The position numbers and the translations under genes are program-made. Under the pieces are notes generated by a model, which did no database searches, was not told the DNA's origin, and was given only the letters and a program-made list of their open reading frames with translations. A stretch of DNA of 64,000 nucleotides from Icerya purchasi (lineage: Eukaryota; Arthropoda; Insecta; Hemiptera; Monophlebidae): NCBI GenBank assembly GCA_039619475.1, contig CM077115.1:399252557-399316556 (forward strand). Reading direction: 5' to 3'. Positions 34,633-47,600 of the stretch are shown piece by piece (the stretch's first letter is position 1; each line of letters opens with the position of its first letter).

Positions 34633-35394
34633 ATTAATATACCTTTATGACCTCAGCCATTTGAATTATTTAAATACATTCTAATATTCAACAACTTACG
34701 TACAGTCTAACTGCGTTATTATCAAAATGGCATGTTTTATATTACACCTCTGTTCACTAAAAACGCTACTTGGCCATCCATCTCTTCTATATATGCATGT
34801 TGTAGCTGGGAAATGTTTTAACTTCGTTATTAAAATTTAGTTATGGCTGCGCATTATTATTTCCTGCGAAGTAATAGAATCTTCATCAATTATAAAATTA
34901 CAGTTTCAAGCTAGCGTAAGTACTTCAAAATTAGCATTAACCATGATTTAGAAGTAATTCGCGAAGACTATTTCATAAATATTAACACTATTTTGATAAG
35001 CAAATTGCCATCGTATTTTAATTGCCACAAAACCAGTCAAGTTAAGAACTTTATACCTTGTTTAGATATTCGTAGTTTAAAAGAAAATTCGACGTCCTTC
35101 AAATTAACACTTTTTATATTATCTGACGAAGTATTAGAATTAGCATCTTCAATTTTACCTGTCCTACGTCTGTCAGCATTATGTTTGGAGTTTAGAGGAA
35201 ACCGGAATTAGTAACCTCATCGTAACCTCTATCGAGGAGATCATTTAGCATGATCGCTGTCTCGGTTTTCTTCGGTTCTTTTTACAACTACGAGTAGTTA
35301 TTAATATTAAAGATGGATTACGCGCTTGCTTATACATATATGCTTTGCACAGCATATGAATTTGCTATCTTCAGGACAACTCTTACTGTTATAA
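34633..35394. other. Unassigned
   Basis: No gene recognised. Confidence 0.4.
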
Positions 35395-35837
35395 TTTTTT
35401 GCACGACGAAGACGGCCAGGTGGTAGACGGCAGCTTAATATACCGCTTACTTCGGATATGTTTTCCACGTTACCTTGCAATACATGCAGAACAAATAATT
35501 AACAAACTACCGATTCACAAGGCTCCTCGGTGGGATAGTATAAGAGTTTCAGACATCAAAAATAATGCAGCAGTCCTCATTCCAATAATAACAAAACTAA
35601 TAAATTGCTCTATTAAAGAAAGTATAGTCCTTGAAGGACTTAAAACAGGAATTATCCAACCTACATATACAAGCGGTGAAACGAGAGCACGCGAAAATTA
35701 TCGATCAATTACGATTATTTCAGTGTTGAAAAAAATGTTGGAACAATTTTTTGCGTCTCACTTAAGAAATTATCTGGAAGGAAATAATCTACTACAAAAA
35801 TAACCAATTCGGCTTTAGAAAAGGAAAATCAACAGTG

Positions 35838-35845
35838 TCCTTGTT
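35838..35845 (+). repeat. Target-site duplication of nested family B LINE (left)
   Basis: TCCTTGTT at 35838-35845 is repeated at 36890-36897 on the other side of the insertion. Both copies fall in the codons for Ser-Leu-(Leu) of the host RT. Confidence 0.88.
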
Positions 35846-36889
35846 TTTTTTGTTGTTCTTTTTTTTTGCCCCTGACTAAATTACAACGTCCTCCTGGCCA
35901 ATAATTCCCCACAATCAACAACACTCGAATAACATAAAATGAAAACCTAAAAAAATTATAATAACCAGTAAGTGTATAAAAATAGAATAAAATAAAACTA
36001 GCTCCTTACATATAATAAACAAAATAATCTCTAATGAATAAAGAAAGAAAAAAAAAAAATTAAATAGCACTAAAATTAAATAACAATCCTGTTTCCATCA
36101 ATAAACCTAAAAAGAAAAAAGAAAATCTTATCACTAGAACAAAGAAGATAAAAAATACACAATGGAGGATAAATACCGCAGGACATGAGGTCTTCAGAAA
36201 ACACAAGTCTCTTGTTGTCAAACTGGATGCAATTAAATAACAGACGGGTAATGTCCTCTCTAAAATTTTGTCAACAATAGAGGTATGACAACCCGTGCAG
36301 TGCCCTGTGTTTGAAAAGTTTAAACTCAATCGGCAATGGCCGGAGTGGAGCCTACACACAACAGTCACAAACTTACGGGTCAAACTAACTGGGACACAAC
36401 TACGATAAAACCAAGGTGTGGACGGCAGAGATGGTTGGACCATATGGAAATATTTACCAGGCCCTTGTTCACTGCAAATAAGACTCACCCAATCAGCATG
36501 ATTATCTCTTCTAGCTTTGTCTAGGAGATCGAAGGATAGGATGAATGGAAACTTAATACTTGATCTAACACCTTCTTTTGCAATTGAATCAACTCGGTCA
36601 CTAAGTAATACCCCACAGTGACCTGGAATCCAGCAAAATTTAATGACTCCTCCCAGTTCTGAAATATTAAAATACTTTTCCTTAATTCCATAAATAAGTG
36701 GATGGCAATTATATTCGAAGTTACTGCTCCGAAGCGACAAGAGAGAACTAAGGCTGTCCGAAAATACCACACACTCCCCCTTGGACTGCAACACATTTTC
36801 CACCAACTCTAATGCTTTTTCGATTGCAAGAAACTCGGTCGTAAAAGTTGAAGCCTCTGAAGGTAATTTAAATTTCTGCTCAGTGAGTC
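35846..36889 (-). pseudogene. Family B LINE, RNase H and C-terminus, nested insertion (copy B1)
   Basis: The minus frame opens in RNase H without its first acidic strand: FKLPSEASTFTTEFLAIEKA (Glu), CVVFSDSLSSLLSL (Asp), FCWIPGHCGV and DRVDSIAKEG (last Asp). Then come the spacer WFYRSCVPVSLTRKFVTVVC and RLHSGHCRLSLNF. After the Cys pair CTGC a frameshift moves EDITRLLFNCIQFDNKRLVF to another frame. A ~200-bp 3' UTR and an A-rich tail (T-rich 35846-35867) follow. The 1044-bp insertion is 5'-truncated inside RNase H. Other family B pieces are at 21651-22190, 42677-43708 and 59951-60240. RNase H in a LINE removes the RNA strand during cDNA synthesis. Confidence 0.9.
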
Positions 36890-37990
36890 TCCTTGTTAAG
36901 AGCATTAACAAGTAGAATCAATAAAGGACTGGTAATTAGGAAACAGTTTCTTGTAATTTTTATAGACATCAGTAAAGCATTTGATGCGATGAATCATCAA
37001 ATACTGTTGCGGGATATGAAGGGTAAAATCGTTTGAAAGTTATACGTACGTAATAGAGCGAGAGTTGTGACAATCGATGAAGAACTAAGTAGAGAGGAAA
37101 CTGCATTAAGAGCTGTAGGACAAGGAACTATATTAGCTCCGTTGCTGTTTCTGATTTACACCAACTCCATTCACAAATATATTAAATATTCAACTGTATA
37201 TGCAAATATGCGGTTGATGTAGAACTTGTAATTGAACGCTATGACTTTCATGTGACGGAAAAACTGTTACAAGAGGATGTTGATACTACGAATAGGTGAG
37301 TACATGATAAACACATAACGATTAATATAAAAAAATCATATATTCAGCAGATATAGAACACGTAAACCTTCTATTATAATGCATAGTAATCGTTGCTTAG
37401 ACAACTCTGTTTGACTCCTACCTTGAATTGTGGTTGTACTCCGCTGGAAACGACGAATGAGGTTAAATACCTTGGATTAACTTTTGACTGAACATTATCT
37501 CTCGAGGCAAGCGTATTACAAATTTATCAAACAAAGTAAGGCAAACGATACCAGCATTATATAGATTAACTCAATCATGATGGTCTTCGTGTATACTTTA
37601 ATGCTCTCGTCACGAGTATTATGGAGGGGGAGCAAAGAGTACAATAATCAAAAGGATTAGTAATCAGCAAAAAACGTGCTTAAAGATAATAATAATCCAT
37701 AAAAAAGATCAGGTTAGCAATAACATTAGCTGGTGGAGAGAGAAAAAAGAAATGTCCCCAAAGATGTTATATTATTATCACTTACACTGTTTGAGTATAA
37801 TAGTACTCCGTTATCTTCGACGAAAAGAGGTAGAACAACTAGGAATCATAGAGAAGTATACCCGACCTAAAGGCTTATAAATAGCAAGATAGACAACACG
37901 GATGAGGCAGTATTAATTAAATTGTTGGTACGAATTTCAGAAGATTTAATGAACACAGAGATAGGAGTACTTTGGAAACTAATTAATACA

Positions 37991-39332
37991 GGAGCTAGTT
38001 GAGAACATAAATGAGAAGCGATAAGTTATTAATTGTATATAATGGTGGAGAATCGATCATATGTATACAATTAAGACGGATGTTCGTCAATAAGTGTACT
38101 GTATATAATGTTCAGTAGGTATTAATAAGCTATGTAATTATATTTATAGGTAACCGATAATAGTGTTGGACACTCACAAACGGACAGTATGACTTGTAAA
38201 GACACTTTAGATGTTTATTATTTCTCTTATATACTGGTTTTGCAGCTAGAACTGTGTTCACTGTTAAGCCGACTACCAGACTCAACTACAGCAACGGAAG
38301 AACCTTCAACTATTATTTTTATCAACTTCTTACGCTTCGCAGCATACGGCGAAATATGAAACTTTTCGCACCTGCACTGCTTGGTCGAAATTTATTTCGT
38401 TACCGAAATCCGTTCAGGTAATATTCTGCATTGGTAAATTTGTTCGCGATATTTCGGTTATTGAAAGTAATTTTGCAGCTGATTTGGATTAATTGTAGTC
38501 GCTAAGCGTATTATAATAAGTAATACTCTTCGATCGATGACAAGAGGAGAATATCGGTTAGCAGCGGTGTTACTGAAACGATGTTGTCGGCTGCATTAAC
38601 GATAGCTTTCTTCTTTATCGTCGCTAGTTGTTTTTTCCTTCAGACCGCGCCCTTCCACGGCTCATATTACTACTAGCATCATTAAGATCATCACACAGCA
38701 GTCGTTATCATCTGATAAGAAGTTAAAGCTTCTGCATCGCGCACTGCTCTTCCACGATAATAAGCTGGCCGTTGTTGTCTCCTTCCGACGTTCTCGGCAT
38801 CTCTGGTAGACACGCTGTCGTGAATATACTGCAAGCGCGCTTCAACGCATGCCTCGATTATCCCCAAGGATACGTGATTTCACTGCGAAAATTTCGAAGA
38901 CTGCGCAAAAGAAAATTCCTTTTTTTTATTTCTTTTCCGACATTTTCAGGACTAAACTTACAAAACACAATAAAGATGGAAAAGAAACGAAGAACATTTG
39001 GAAGGAAATTTTAATTCCGTCGCTAAAATGACGAGTATGGTACTTTTTTTTTTTGTTTTTCTTATCGCTTTAATATTGACTCTCTCTATACGTGATATTT
39101 TTAGGAACATTTTTTTATTCATCTAGGTTTGATCATTTTTTTCTAACGTAAAACTTTCGAAAAATCTCCTCGTCGTGCGGTGCAACAGATTTTCAGTTTC
39201 ATTGACGCACAAAATCATCGCACCAAAATACTCCCTTTATTGAAATATTTTAAGTCGCTCCCGGATATTAAATAACTGGGGGAAGGATATCGAAAAATGT
39301 GGGAGGAAAAAAAAATGTTGACGGGAAGAACG
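37991..39332. other. Unassigned
   Basis: No gene recognised; short frames without motifs. Confidence 0.4.
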
Positions 39333-39440
39333 TGGTCTCCCGAGTATTTTCTTCGGATCCATTAGATGGTTAAGTACATTGTGAATCTTAACTTCACAGT
39401 CCACGATGATAACTTGTCAAGTGCATATGGGACTCACTTT
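39333..39440 (+). repeat. Repeat R, inverted copy
   Basis: The reverse complement reads AAAGTGAGTCCCATATG, ACTTGACAAGTTATCATCG, GACTGTGAAGTTAAGATTCA, CAATGTACTT and CTAATGGATCC, matching the other R copies. It is shorter than those at 30143 and 55228, stopping near GGTCTCC, as a 5'-truncated copy would. Confidence 0.75.
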
Positions 39441-39894
39441 AACATCATTACTATCGAGTCGTGTAATTTCTTACCGCGATATCGTGATTATGAACTGTCC
39501 ATTTCGTATACGAAAAAAATCGCCATTACTTACTCTTATTGTAAACGAGCCGAACAACACACTTTTCCGACAGTTTTTCGAACTACGATGTCCGACCATC
39601 AGAACGCGACCATATCAACACGATTTAAGTATTTCACCATATTCTTCTAACTACTTCCGACACAATAATCTCTTTTTTCAGTTAACTCCACTTCTGCAGT
39701 ACGATCTTTTATTCGGTTCTACTTATCTTTCGTTGCTCGGCTTCTTTTTTTTTTTTAAATGGGCTCGGTGTTAACACTGACCCAACTACATGGACTTAGA
39801 TCACCTACGCAGATTTCATAGCATGTTTCTTCTACGCCCAAAGAAACACCGATAATGTTTATTAGTTTTATTTTAACTTTTTTTTTTTTTTTCG

Positions 39895-40630
39895 ATACCG
39901 CGGAATCACATACGACGATACAACATATTTTTCGTTATATGCGTTCTGCGTCTAATTTTCGCTTCAGATCCGCCCCGATTATCAGAAATGTCACGCCGTC
40001 AATCTTTCGTGATTCTGACCGATTGTTATTTTGTATATAAGCATTATTTTCGACTTATCTCTTTAATTAACCCGTATTCTGCACTGCATTTTTCGAGACA
40101 ACTCAGCCTTTTCACCATTCTACTTACACTGCCGGTTATTGTCAGTATCGTCTGCATATATCTAAGGTTAGAGAGATCTGCTCGGAGACTGAAATCTCGT
40201 TATCATTATTGGTGCCTTCTTACGCACGATAATTCTCCATAGAAGTTGAACAAAAGCGGAGACAGAGCGCATCCTTGACGTAAACCGCGAGATGGGTAAA
40301 AGTATTTTTTCGAGATTTTTACTTATTCGCGCACTTTTGCTGCACTTAGATTTTCGATTAATGCTTACTAAATGTCTCGCTGCTCCCATCTCGATCAAGA
40401 TCGTGAACACAATCAAACTATTTTTTTTTCTTTTATATATATAAGTAGTCCACGAAGCCATATCATTGTTGTATATTCTCGTACTTTTTTCTATTAGTGG
40501 CCGAATATTCAAAATCTGTTCTCATGCCTTCCCTTTTATAAAGCTTGCTTGTTCCTTCGCAATCTCGTTCGTGCATTAGCTAACCTGCGGAATTAATCGG
40601 TAATTTTCGCACTTGACAAGCGTCTATGGG
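39895..40630 (-). pseudogene. RTE-like LINE reverse transcriptase fragment (copy 3)
   Basis: The minus strand reads KCENYRLIPQ, then EQASFIKGKA and EQILNIRPLIEKS, TILIEMGAARHLVS, GLRQGCALSPLLFNFYGE, and YADDT followed by TITGSVSRMVKRLSCLEKCS. The palm motif A region is scrambled and several frames are needed. The YADD centre is readable (about 40154-40165). It resembles the RT copies at 9418-10500 and 31952-33262 in block order. The lower limit is set by a T run (39879-39892) that may be an A tail. Confidence 0.72.
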
Positions 40631-42676
40631 AGGACTGTCACAAAAAATATTATACTGATTCTTTAATTAATATCTTTTCATTTCCTCAACCACGAATGAT
40701 AATTAGTCGGGATACTATCTCTATTCGCAGGTTCTTGTTGTAGCACGCTCCTAGCAATATTTTATATTACCAACGTGTACGCAAGATTCCACTCGAAACT
40801 GACCGATAATGGTCACTTCTCATCGTGATACAAAAATACACTCTCCAGTGTATCTGAGATACATCGGCGCAATCCGTACGCATGCCTTAATTTACATGTT
40901 TCCTATCTTCCACTCTATTAGCGATCATTTTGCTTTTAATAGGTTTCATTCATTAGTCTAATCGCTCTGCCACTTTAACAACATACACCCTCCTTTTGAG
41001 TTAATCGCATGAGGTACTATTAGTAAATTTAATGAAATCATAAATTATGTTCTTAAAATCACGATTATTATAAGTGCAATTTGTTTTCTTATGTATGTCT
41101 GTGCGCGGGTGTGTAAGAGTGCCCACTTTCCTCGAACGTAAAAAGAATAATAATTTAAAGAAAAACTTTACATTTTTCCGTTTTTTCAGTATAGGCGGGG
41201 AAAAAAATTTGGTTAGAAAATGCGTTGTATGAACTAAAGAATTACCTAAAAGTCAAAATAAATGCACTTTCCTTAAAAAAAAACAAAAAAAAAACAAAAA
41301 ATAAAAATAAAAATAATAATAAAAATAGTTGTAGTTTAACCAAATTATATCTGAAAAAGTGATATTTAAAAATGTACGTGTTTAAACGCTGATTTTGGAA
41401 TACATCAGTCAACAGAATCACTTTTATCCATTATTAAACTCAAGTGATGACGCTTCTATTATTTGCTCTTTTATATACGGATCACGCGTGAAATTCAAAC
41501 AAAAACAAAAATATCGCGTTCTTTGTATTTCCTTTTTGTTTACCGAAATACGTTAATAGGTAGCGAAAACAAAAACTGATCAAAAAAGTTTGTTCCACGA
41601 ATCAAGCGGCCTATCTAATAATATAAATATAGAGGTACTGTTGTTATACCGCGCAAGTGCGTCATGTGTTTTACGTTCAGATCAGGGTTATGAAATTATT
41701 AATTAGAGGGATTGAAAAGTGTTACGGAAATATTCGGAAGTGTTTGTTCGCGTTCGTTTTCGTGCATTGTTCGCGTTCGTTTTCGTGCATTGTTCGCCGT
41801 CTTCGAATATTTCCTTAAAGCATTTTATATACACTACATACAATAGGTTACACTCACACGCATATTCACATACACAGACAATTTTATTCCGATGCTTGCT
41901 ATAACACTGATTTATACCGATTTTTGATCTATTTTAATAGTGTCGGAAGGACGGGCCGGTACACAATTTGATGAATATTGCTGATAATGATTTAAGCTAT
42001 TCAACTATCGCGAATAAATGTAATTATTCTGATAAGCCCGATGTAGCGAACAAAAACGTTAATATCGGCCAGCTCGTCAAACAGGTAGAAATAAAATCAA
42101 TAGCTCCGTCATTTATAAATCTAATAGGAATCTCGATAAAAACGATGATAACTTCAATGATAACTTCAATGATAACTCTAAAACCGAAACAGTCGATTTC
42201 ACCGAAAATCTAGATATGTTAAAGTTTAAAAATAATTATACTCCCTGACAGCTTCGGTAATGATAATTATAAGCTTTTTATAGGGAAACGTAGAGGTAGA
42301 CAGTAATTTCAGAGCCGGCAATTAGTGCATTAGAAGTAGCTGAATTTATAAGGAGATAGTCGTTTAATCGAAATATAATTCGAAATTAAATAAGTAAGTA
42401 GATCTTGTTATATCGCAGTCAACACGAAATGGTTAATAGACCCTTCTTCGCAAATAACGGATACCATGCATTCATGCCTTCTGGGAATGGTCCGATGATC
42501 AGCTGGTTGAAATGATAAATTTTCGAACCATTTATTATCAATAAAGTTAAACGCTTGAACAGAACGTGTTTTGCTAACGGCAAGGTTTAAAGATCTGAAA
42601 AACCGAAACCTTCCGTCTCATATCATTAATTTGCGATTTAATTACCTAATCAGCAACCATTATAACGATATTCTGT
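40631..42676. other. Unassigned, with a hairpin/tandem-repeat feature
   Basis: No gene recognised. An A-rich low-complexity stretch lies at 41275-41330 and a small inverted repeat enclosing a tandem repeat at 41726-41814. Confidence 0.45.
41726..41814. repeat. Inverted repeat enclosing a 23-bp tandem duplication
   Basis: GGAAATATTCG (41726-41736) is the exact reverse complement of CGAATATTTCC (41804-41814), extendable by a few bases across a 1-nt bulge. The loop contains two perfect copies of a 23-bp unit containing CGCGTTCGTTTTCGTGCA (about 41745-41790). No function can be assigned. Confidence 0.8.
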
Positions 42677-43708
42677 TATAATTTTTACTGACGGTTCTAA
42701 AATCGAGGAACGTGCTAGCGCAGTAGGTGCAGTAGTAGTCTTTTTTATCAAAAGAATATAACGTTACAGAAGTTTAAGCTGCCACCTGAGGCGACGGTCT
42801 CTATACTGCTGAGAACTATTGGCTATGGATAAGGCTTGGAAATTTTTAACAGTCACACTTGATGTCGACAAAAGATACACCTAATTAATTATCAGTGACA
42901 ACCCAAGTTCGATAAAATGCGATACACTTAACTATATAAATTACACCCGCTGGTGTATGAAATAGGAAATAAATATCTTAAGAAATACTCGTAATTAGGA
43001 ATGAATTTGAAATTCTGTTGGATTCCGAATTAATTTGGAATAGAGGAAAATGATAATGTCGATCTGTCTACCAAGAAAGCTGCTTCTGGAGGCGTCCCAT
43101 ATCCTTTCATCCCTTCTACTGATTTCTTTCGGAAAATTAAAAAAAAAAAAAAAAGTAATCAGCAAAATTCGATAAATATAAAGAACAACTCAAACTTAGG
43201 TAGGTTCTATAATACAGAGTTCAATCAACTGTCTCGTCGAGACCATGATATTATTATGTGCCGTTAACTATCCCTGAAAGGCTTATTAGGAAATTTGTTA
43301 CGTTGATCTGTCGTCTTCGAATGGGACATGCACGAGTTTCACAAAATTTCCAGTCAAACGTCAAATTTGATTTGCAGCGATCACGAGATAAGTTACTCGG
43401 AGACATCAATCATCTGTTATTTTCTTGTAAATTATTTGACAGGCGCAGAGGTACATCTTTCAGGCACTTAATTTCCTTGTCGGTTTTTTTTTTTCCTTAC
43501 AATATGTAGCATTTACTTTTTTAAGAGGACTAGGTTTTGGTCGCCTTATTCAGGTTCATAATCGATTGCAACATTGTGGTTTAGAGTTATTTATTTTCTA
43601 TTTTATTTTATTTTATCCTATCTATTTACTAATTTTTTTTTTTTGTTTTCTTTTTTGTTTTTATTTTATTTTAATTTTTATTCATATATGTAGAAGGGGG
43701 AAAAAAAT
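42677..43708 (+). pseudogene. Family B LINE, RNase H to 3' end (copy B2)
   Basis: The plus strand begins IIFTDGSKIEERASAVGAVV, the first acidic strand of RNase H. Across frameshifts it continues KLPPEAT, AMDKAWKF, KFCWIP, FGIEENDNVDLSTKKAA, and then RLIRKFVTLICRLRMGHARV and GDINHLLFSCKLFDRR before a stop at 43507-43509. The 3' UTR is T-rich and ends in GGGGGAAAAAAA (43693-43708). Catalytic Asp and Glu positions are partly readable but several in-frame stops make it non-functional. Confidence 0.78.
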
Positions 43709-46700
43709 GATTAATTTTAAACGTTTTGAAGAAATATTATTCCGTGTTTTAAGTATTACAGAATTATACACAGATTAAACCGAGACGACTGGAAATGTTT
43801 TCTTTACTTTCGGTTCTTTAATGTATGTATGTGTGTTCAAAGATATGAACCACCGATCGACCCGAAATTTTAACATCATATTCACGAAGCGCATAGAAGG
43901 GCACACATGTTACAGTGATACATGGTTACCGGACACGTTTTTTACTTTTGTTTTTCATGAAGAAACCGTCAAATTTTCAAATGAAAATCACCGACATTTC
44001 TGAACTGATTAAAGTTATCGACGATTTTTAGCTTAATCGGGTACCACCGTGCGTTAATGTATATCTTCTTAGCAACTTAGCCTATGCATTACACAAAACG
44101 CGAAGGATACATTGCAAAATAACACGCAGTTTGTGCGAATTATTTTCCGACTGTCGAAAATCGAAAAAGAAATTATATTCCCGAATTAGGATAGCCGATG
44201 AAAAAAAATTAACATTCACAAATATCGGTCAGAATTACATTTTGCGTCCCGAAAATCGCATTAGTTAAAAGTGAACTGTACAAAATTCTAAAAAAGACAA
44301 TAGCATACTTATACAATAGAAGTATTTCTTTCAAATCAGTTTCACAAATTGTGGCAGGTGGCAACTCCATTTTTGCTTCTTCCCCATCATCCGGTCATTT
44401 GCTCTTTTTCTTTGGCGACAAATTTTTAATTTTTTACCATTTTTATTCTCCCGCTGAAAAATCCTTTTTACACTTCCGCCCAAACCTATCTTCATACTCA
44501 CTCTATAACCTTCACGATATTTCTTTTCTCGCCTTCATTAGTCTCCTTCTCAAGGCACATTCTCATTTTAACCTTTCACCGAATCTTCAACACCCGCTAA
44601 CCCGTGCCTACATTTCAAATGACTCCGATTTCTTATATTCGTTTCGGGTTCCAAACTGTACGAAGTAAGTCGAAATAAATTACACTCCGTCCCTCCCTTT
44701 TTTTAAGACTTACGTACACGTTCAAACTATCCGTCTTCTTTTTATATGCTTCTTTCACTTATTCCTACCCTAATCTCCGCATTAGCAGTGTGCTCCGTCG
44801 AAAGCACGTACTTTGTATTTGTTCATTTTTTCTTCAGTACTGCTAATTTTACAGACGAGATTTTCTTCCTACAATTTTCAGCGACCTCTTCTTTGCCATC
44901 ACACACTGTATTTTACAGGCCCGCTTTTAAATTTGTATTATAATCCGTAAATTTTATATTCCAAATAACTTTTAGTTCTCTACGTCTTTCTGTAATATAT
45001 AAAAACATGTTAGCACAAAAATGACGCTGTCATTACACGATACATTTTTAATACGTTCACCGGCATCGGATAGCCTATACGTTTTCGAAATGTCTTCTCC
45101 AAATGAAACATATAACTGTTTCTTCCCCTTTTGCAAATATCATCCTCCTATCGGGTTCAAACTATTCGCTTAAAACATTCTTTACATTCCTTTTTTCTTT
45201 CTTTTTTTTTTTTTTTTTGAGTATGCTCTTTTATATAATCTTTCATTATTCGTAATGTTTCAGCTAATTATTAATGTTGTTCGATAACGTTTTTCTTTCG
45301 TTTATACACCATCGGAAATTCCTGTTTTTTCCGCTTACAAAGACTCCACACGGTGAAAAAGATTAAAAAATAAATAAATAAATAAATATTTACCAAAACG
45401 TAAAGTTTAATTAAAAGAACTTTTTTAATAATATTTTGTACTAGTCGCTTTATAAAGTCCCTTGCAGAGAGGCGCAATCGAAGAGGAGAGAGAGAGAGAG
45501 AGAGAGATATTGCCATGTTTTGAATTACGTGCAATGCAATTCGATGAACGCAAACTCACAGGCTACATTATATTATTAAAAATTCCGTTCGCCGGTAAAG
45601 GGAATAACTCAAAATAAGGTTAACGACAGTTTGATACCGGCAAAGAATGTACCGGATCCATAAGTAATCTAAGAGGCAAAGGTACACATAAAGCAAAAAG
45701 CGAAACGTTTGCAGAATATTAAGCGGTTCGGGAAGCGCCACTGTTTCTCGGCATTTTTCGGCAACGATTGGAAAAGGTGCAGCAGAGCCGCAAGATATTT
45801 TCCAGAACCGGGAAAAAATAAAAAAGATTCTTGAACACCGTCCTAATTTCACCTTTTCCCGAATTCATTCTTTTCATCTTGTCTCTTCTTCTTTCTTTTG
45901 CTTCGTGATTTTCGACTCTTTTCCTTCGACCAAACGGAAACTTTTAAAATCGGCACGTAGCGCTAATTTAAATAATTCTAAACGACGACAAACTTCCAAG
46001 TAATTAACATACTTTTTTTTTTTTTTTTGTCTTAAATCTTACGAATCTTATTAACCTTTAAATGTCTTATTTGGTTGTTTGCATTACATCGACCGACCGA
46101 CTGACCGGTCAAGCAAAACTCTCGTCGAAACACGAAAGAGATGACATTATTGACTCTAATGGTTTCTTTCACCTTTAACGATCAACATCAATTTCCAGCT
46201 TCGATAAATGAGAGTTTTAAGTAATATTTATCGAATGTATCGTACGTCGTTTGTTTTTTTTAAATAAGATTAAAGATTTTTATAAGAATTTTAAAAAATC
46301 TGTTAAAAATTAGCGCGAGATCGTTTACCAATTTAATTAATTAATTAATAAACTATGTAAAAAAATTTAACCTTTTTGAGTAAATGCGTAAATACATCCC
46401 GGAATGATCCGAATTTTATTCGGAAAATATAACAACCGAGTAAAAATATTTACAGAAAAACGAAAAAAAAATCCTTAATTTGAACTGGTAACAGCCAAAA
46501 TGGCAGCAATCACAGTCGTTAGCTCGTTAAGATTTATTAAACTATTAACAGTGATAAGTTGTGGGGGTTCAAACTTTGGTCTCTCATTACGACCTATTGT
46601 TTTCTCTATTCATTTGTTTTGAGTGGCATATTTCGCATTTAATAATAAGCCGGTTAAATAGGAGATCTTGGAATTAATTTTTGATAACCCCTCACGTAAA

Positions 46701-47229
46701 AATTGATCGCTCTAGCCCTTCGAAAGTGGTTCTAAGAAGTTACCTTCATTATTCGAAATACCCCTCATCTCTACGTCTAGACCAATAATGTCTTCTCCTT
46801 TTTTGTTCTATTTTCAATGAGTTCTTACCATTTCTCAGAAACATTGAATATCGTTTTATAAGTAACTTGTTCAATAAAGTACTTTTTTTCAGAAAAATCG
46901 GCCGATCTGAATAATAATTTCTCGAGTGGCATAATAATGTGGCTTCAAATAAATGGAAAAAAAAAAGTCAAATAAAAAAGAATCCGCTTACACATCTAAT
47001 ATACATTCACGCAAAATCGTCACACCAACGGAAACTTACAGTCGGTCATATTCATCCTTCCGTAAAAGCTGTTGATGATTCTTTTTCTTTTCCATTTTTG
47101 TTATTTTCTCCTTTACATCATCAGTCTCCATCAATTTTCTCACCATGGTCAAACTTTCCGCAGCATTTGGACGACTCTTACTCTTTTAAAAGTAGGCAGA
47201 TCCACCGCCCCTAGTATTATCAACAACGT
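43709..47229. other. Unassigned, with microsatellites
   Basis: No gene recognised. Simple repeats include an (AAAT)n run near 45368-45389, a (GA)n run at about 45488-45508 and T runs near 45207-45220 and 46013-46028. Confidence 0.45.
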
Positions 47230-47600
47230 CTTTCAAGAAATGACATCAAACTTCATCGATGACTCTAAATTACATTCGACAGGCTGCGCGATATTTATTA
47301 AATCATAAATTAGCGTCCGGTACTTCACAAGCCTCCTCCCTCTCCTTTGGGATGAAATAAATCGAAATAGCCGTTGATATTGCGGGCTGTTCACGCAAAA
47401 ACATACTTCTATTTGTTTGGATTTTTTAACGTCTCTTACTAGTCTAAAATACTTTCATATTCACAGTCAACATCCAACTGCCAAATCTGTCATCGCAATC
47501 TTCTTACGTGCTGCTACCAATCTCGTACGAATACCGAGCTTGTTTTCGGACGCGATAAAGAATCGAAAGCCTATTTGTTCTTCAGCAGTTTAAAATACCA
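47230..47600 (+). pseudogene. LINE RNase H relic
   Basis: TSNFIDDSKLHSTGCAIFIK (47240-47305) resembles the first strand of LINE RNase H (FTDGSK...GCAVF). About 110 bp further on, FLTSLTSLKYFHIHSQHPTA resembles the SDSL.SL.SL block. Stops intervene and no RT is attached. I infer a decayed LINE; the family is not determined. Confidence 0.45.

Larger units (their letters stand above)
35395..37990 (+). pseudogene. CR1-like LINE reverse transcriptase, split by a nested LINE
   Basis: The left part (35395-35845) reads KAPRWDSIRVSDIKNNAA, LINCSIKESIVLEGLKTGII, ENYRSITIISVLKKMLEQFF and QFGFRKGKSTVSL. The right part (from 36890) continues SLLRALTSRINKGLVIRKQF and LVIFIDISKAFDAMNHQILL (palm motif A), then AVGQGTILAPLLFLIYTNSI (motif B). 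The catalytic FADD/YADD block has decayed, and a weak YLGLTF appears near 37470. The style (QFGFRKG.ST, D.SKAFD, GTILAPLLFLIY) is CR1/Jockey-like. A family B copy is inserted antisense at 35846-36889; removing it and one copy of the 8-bp duplication leaves the reading frame continuous, which supports both calls. Stops are frequent after 37037, so the 3' limit is approximate. Confidence 0.82.

Noticed and set aside
44351..44943. Two plus-strand frames rich in Phe, Ser and Leu that could be membrane or LINE protein.
   Set aside because: The composition follows from T/C-rich DNA; I could not match any RT, RNase H or Cys/His block of the families here.
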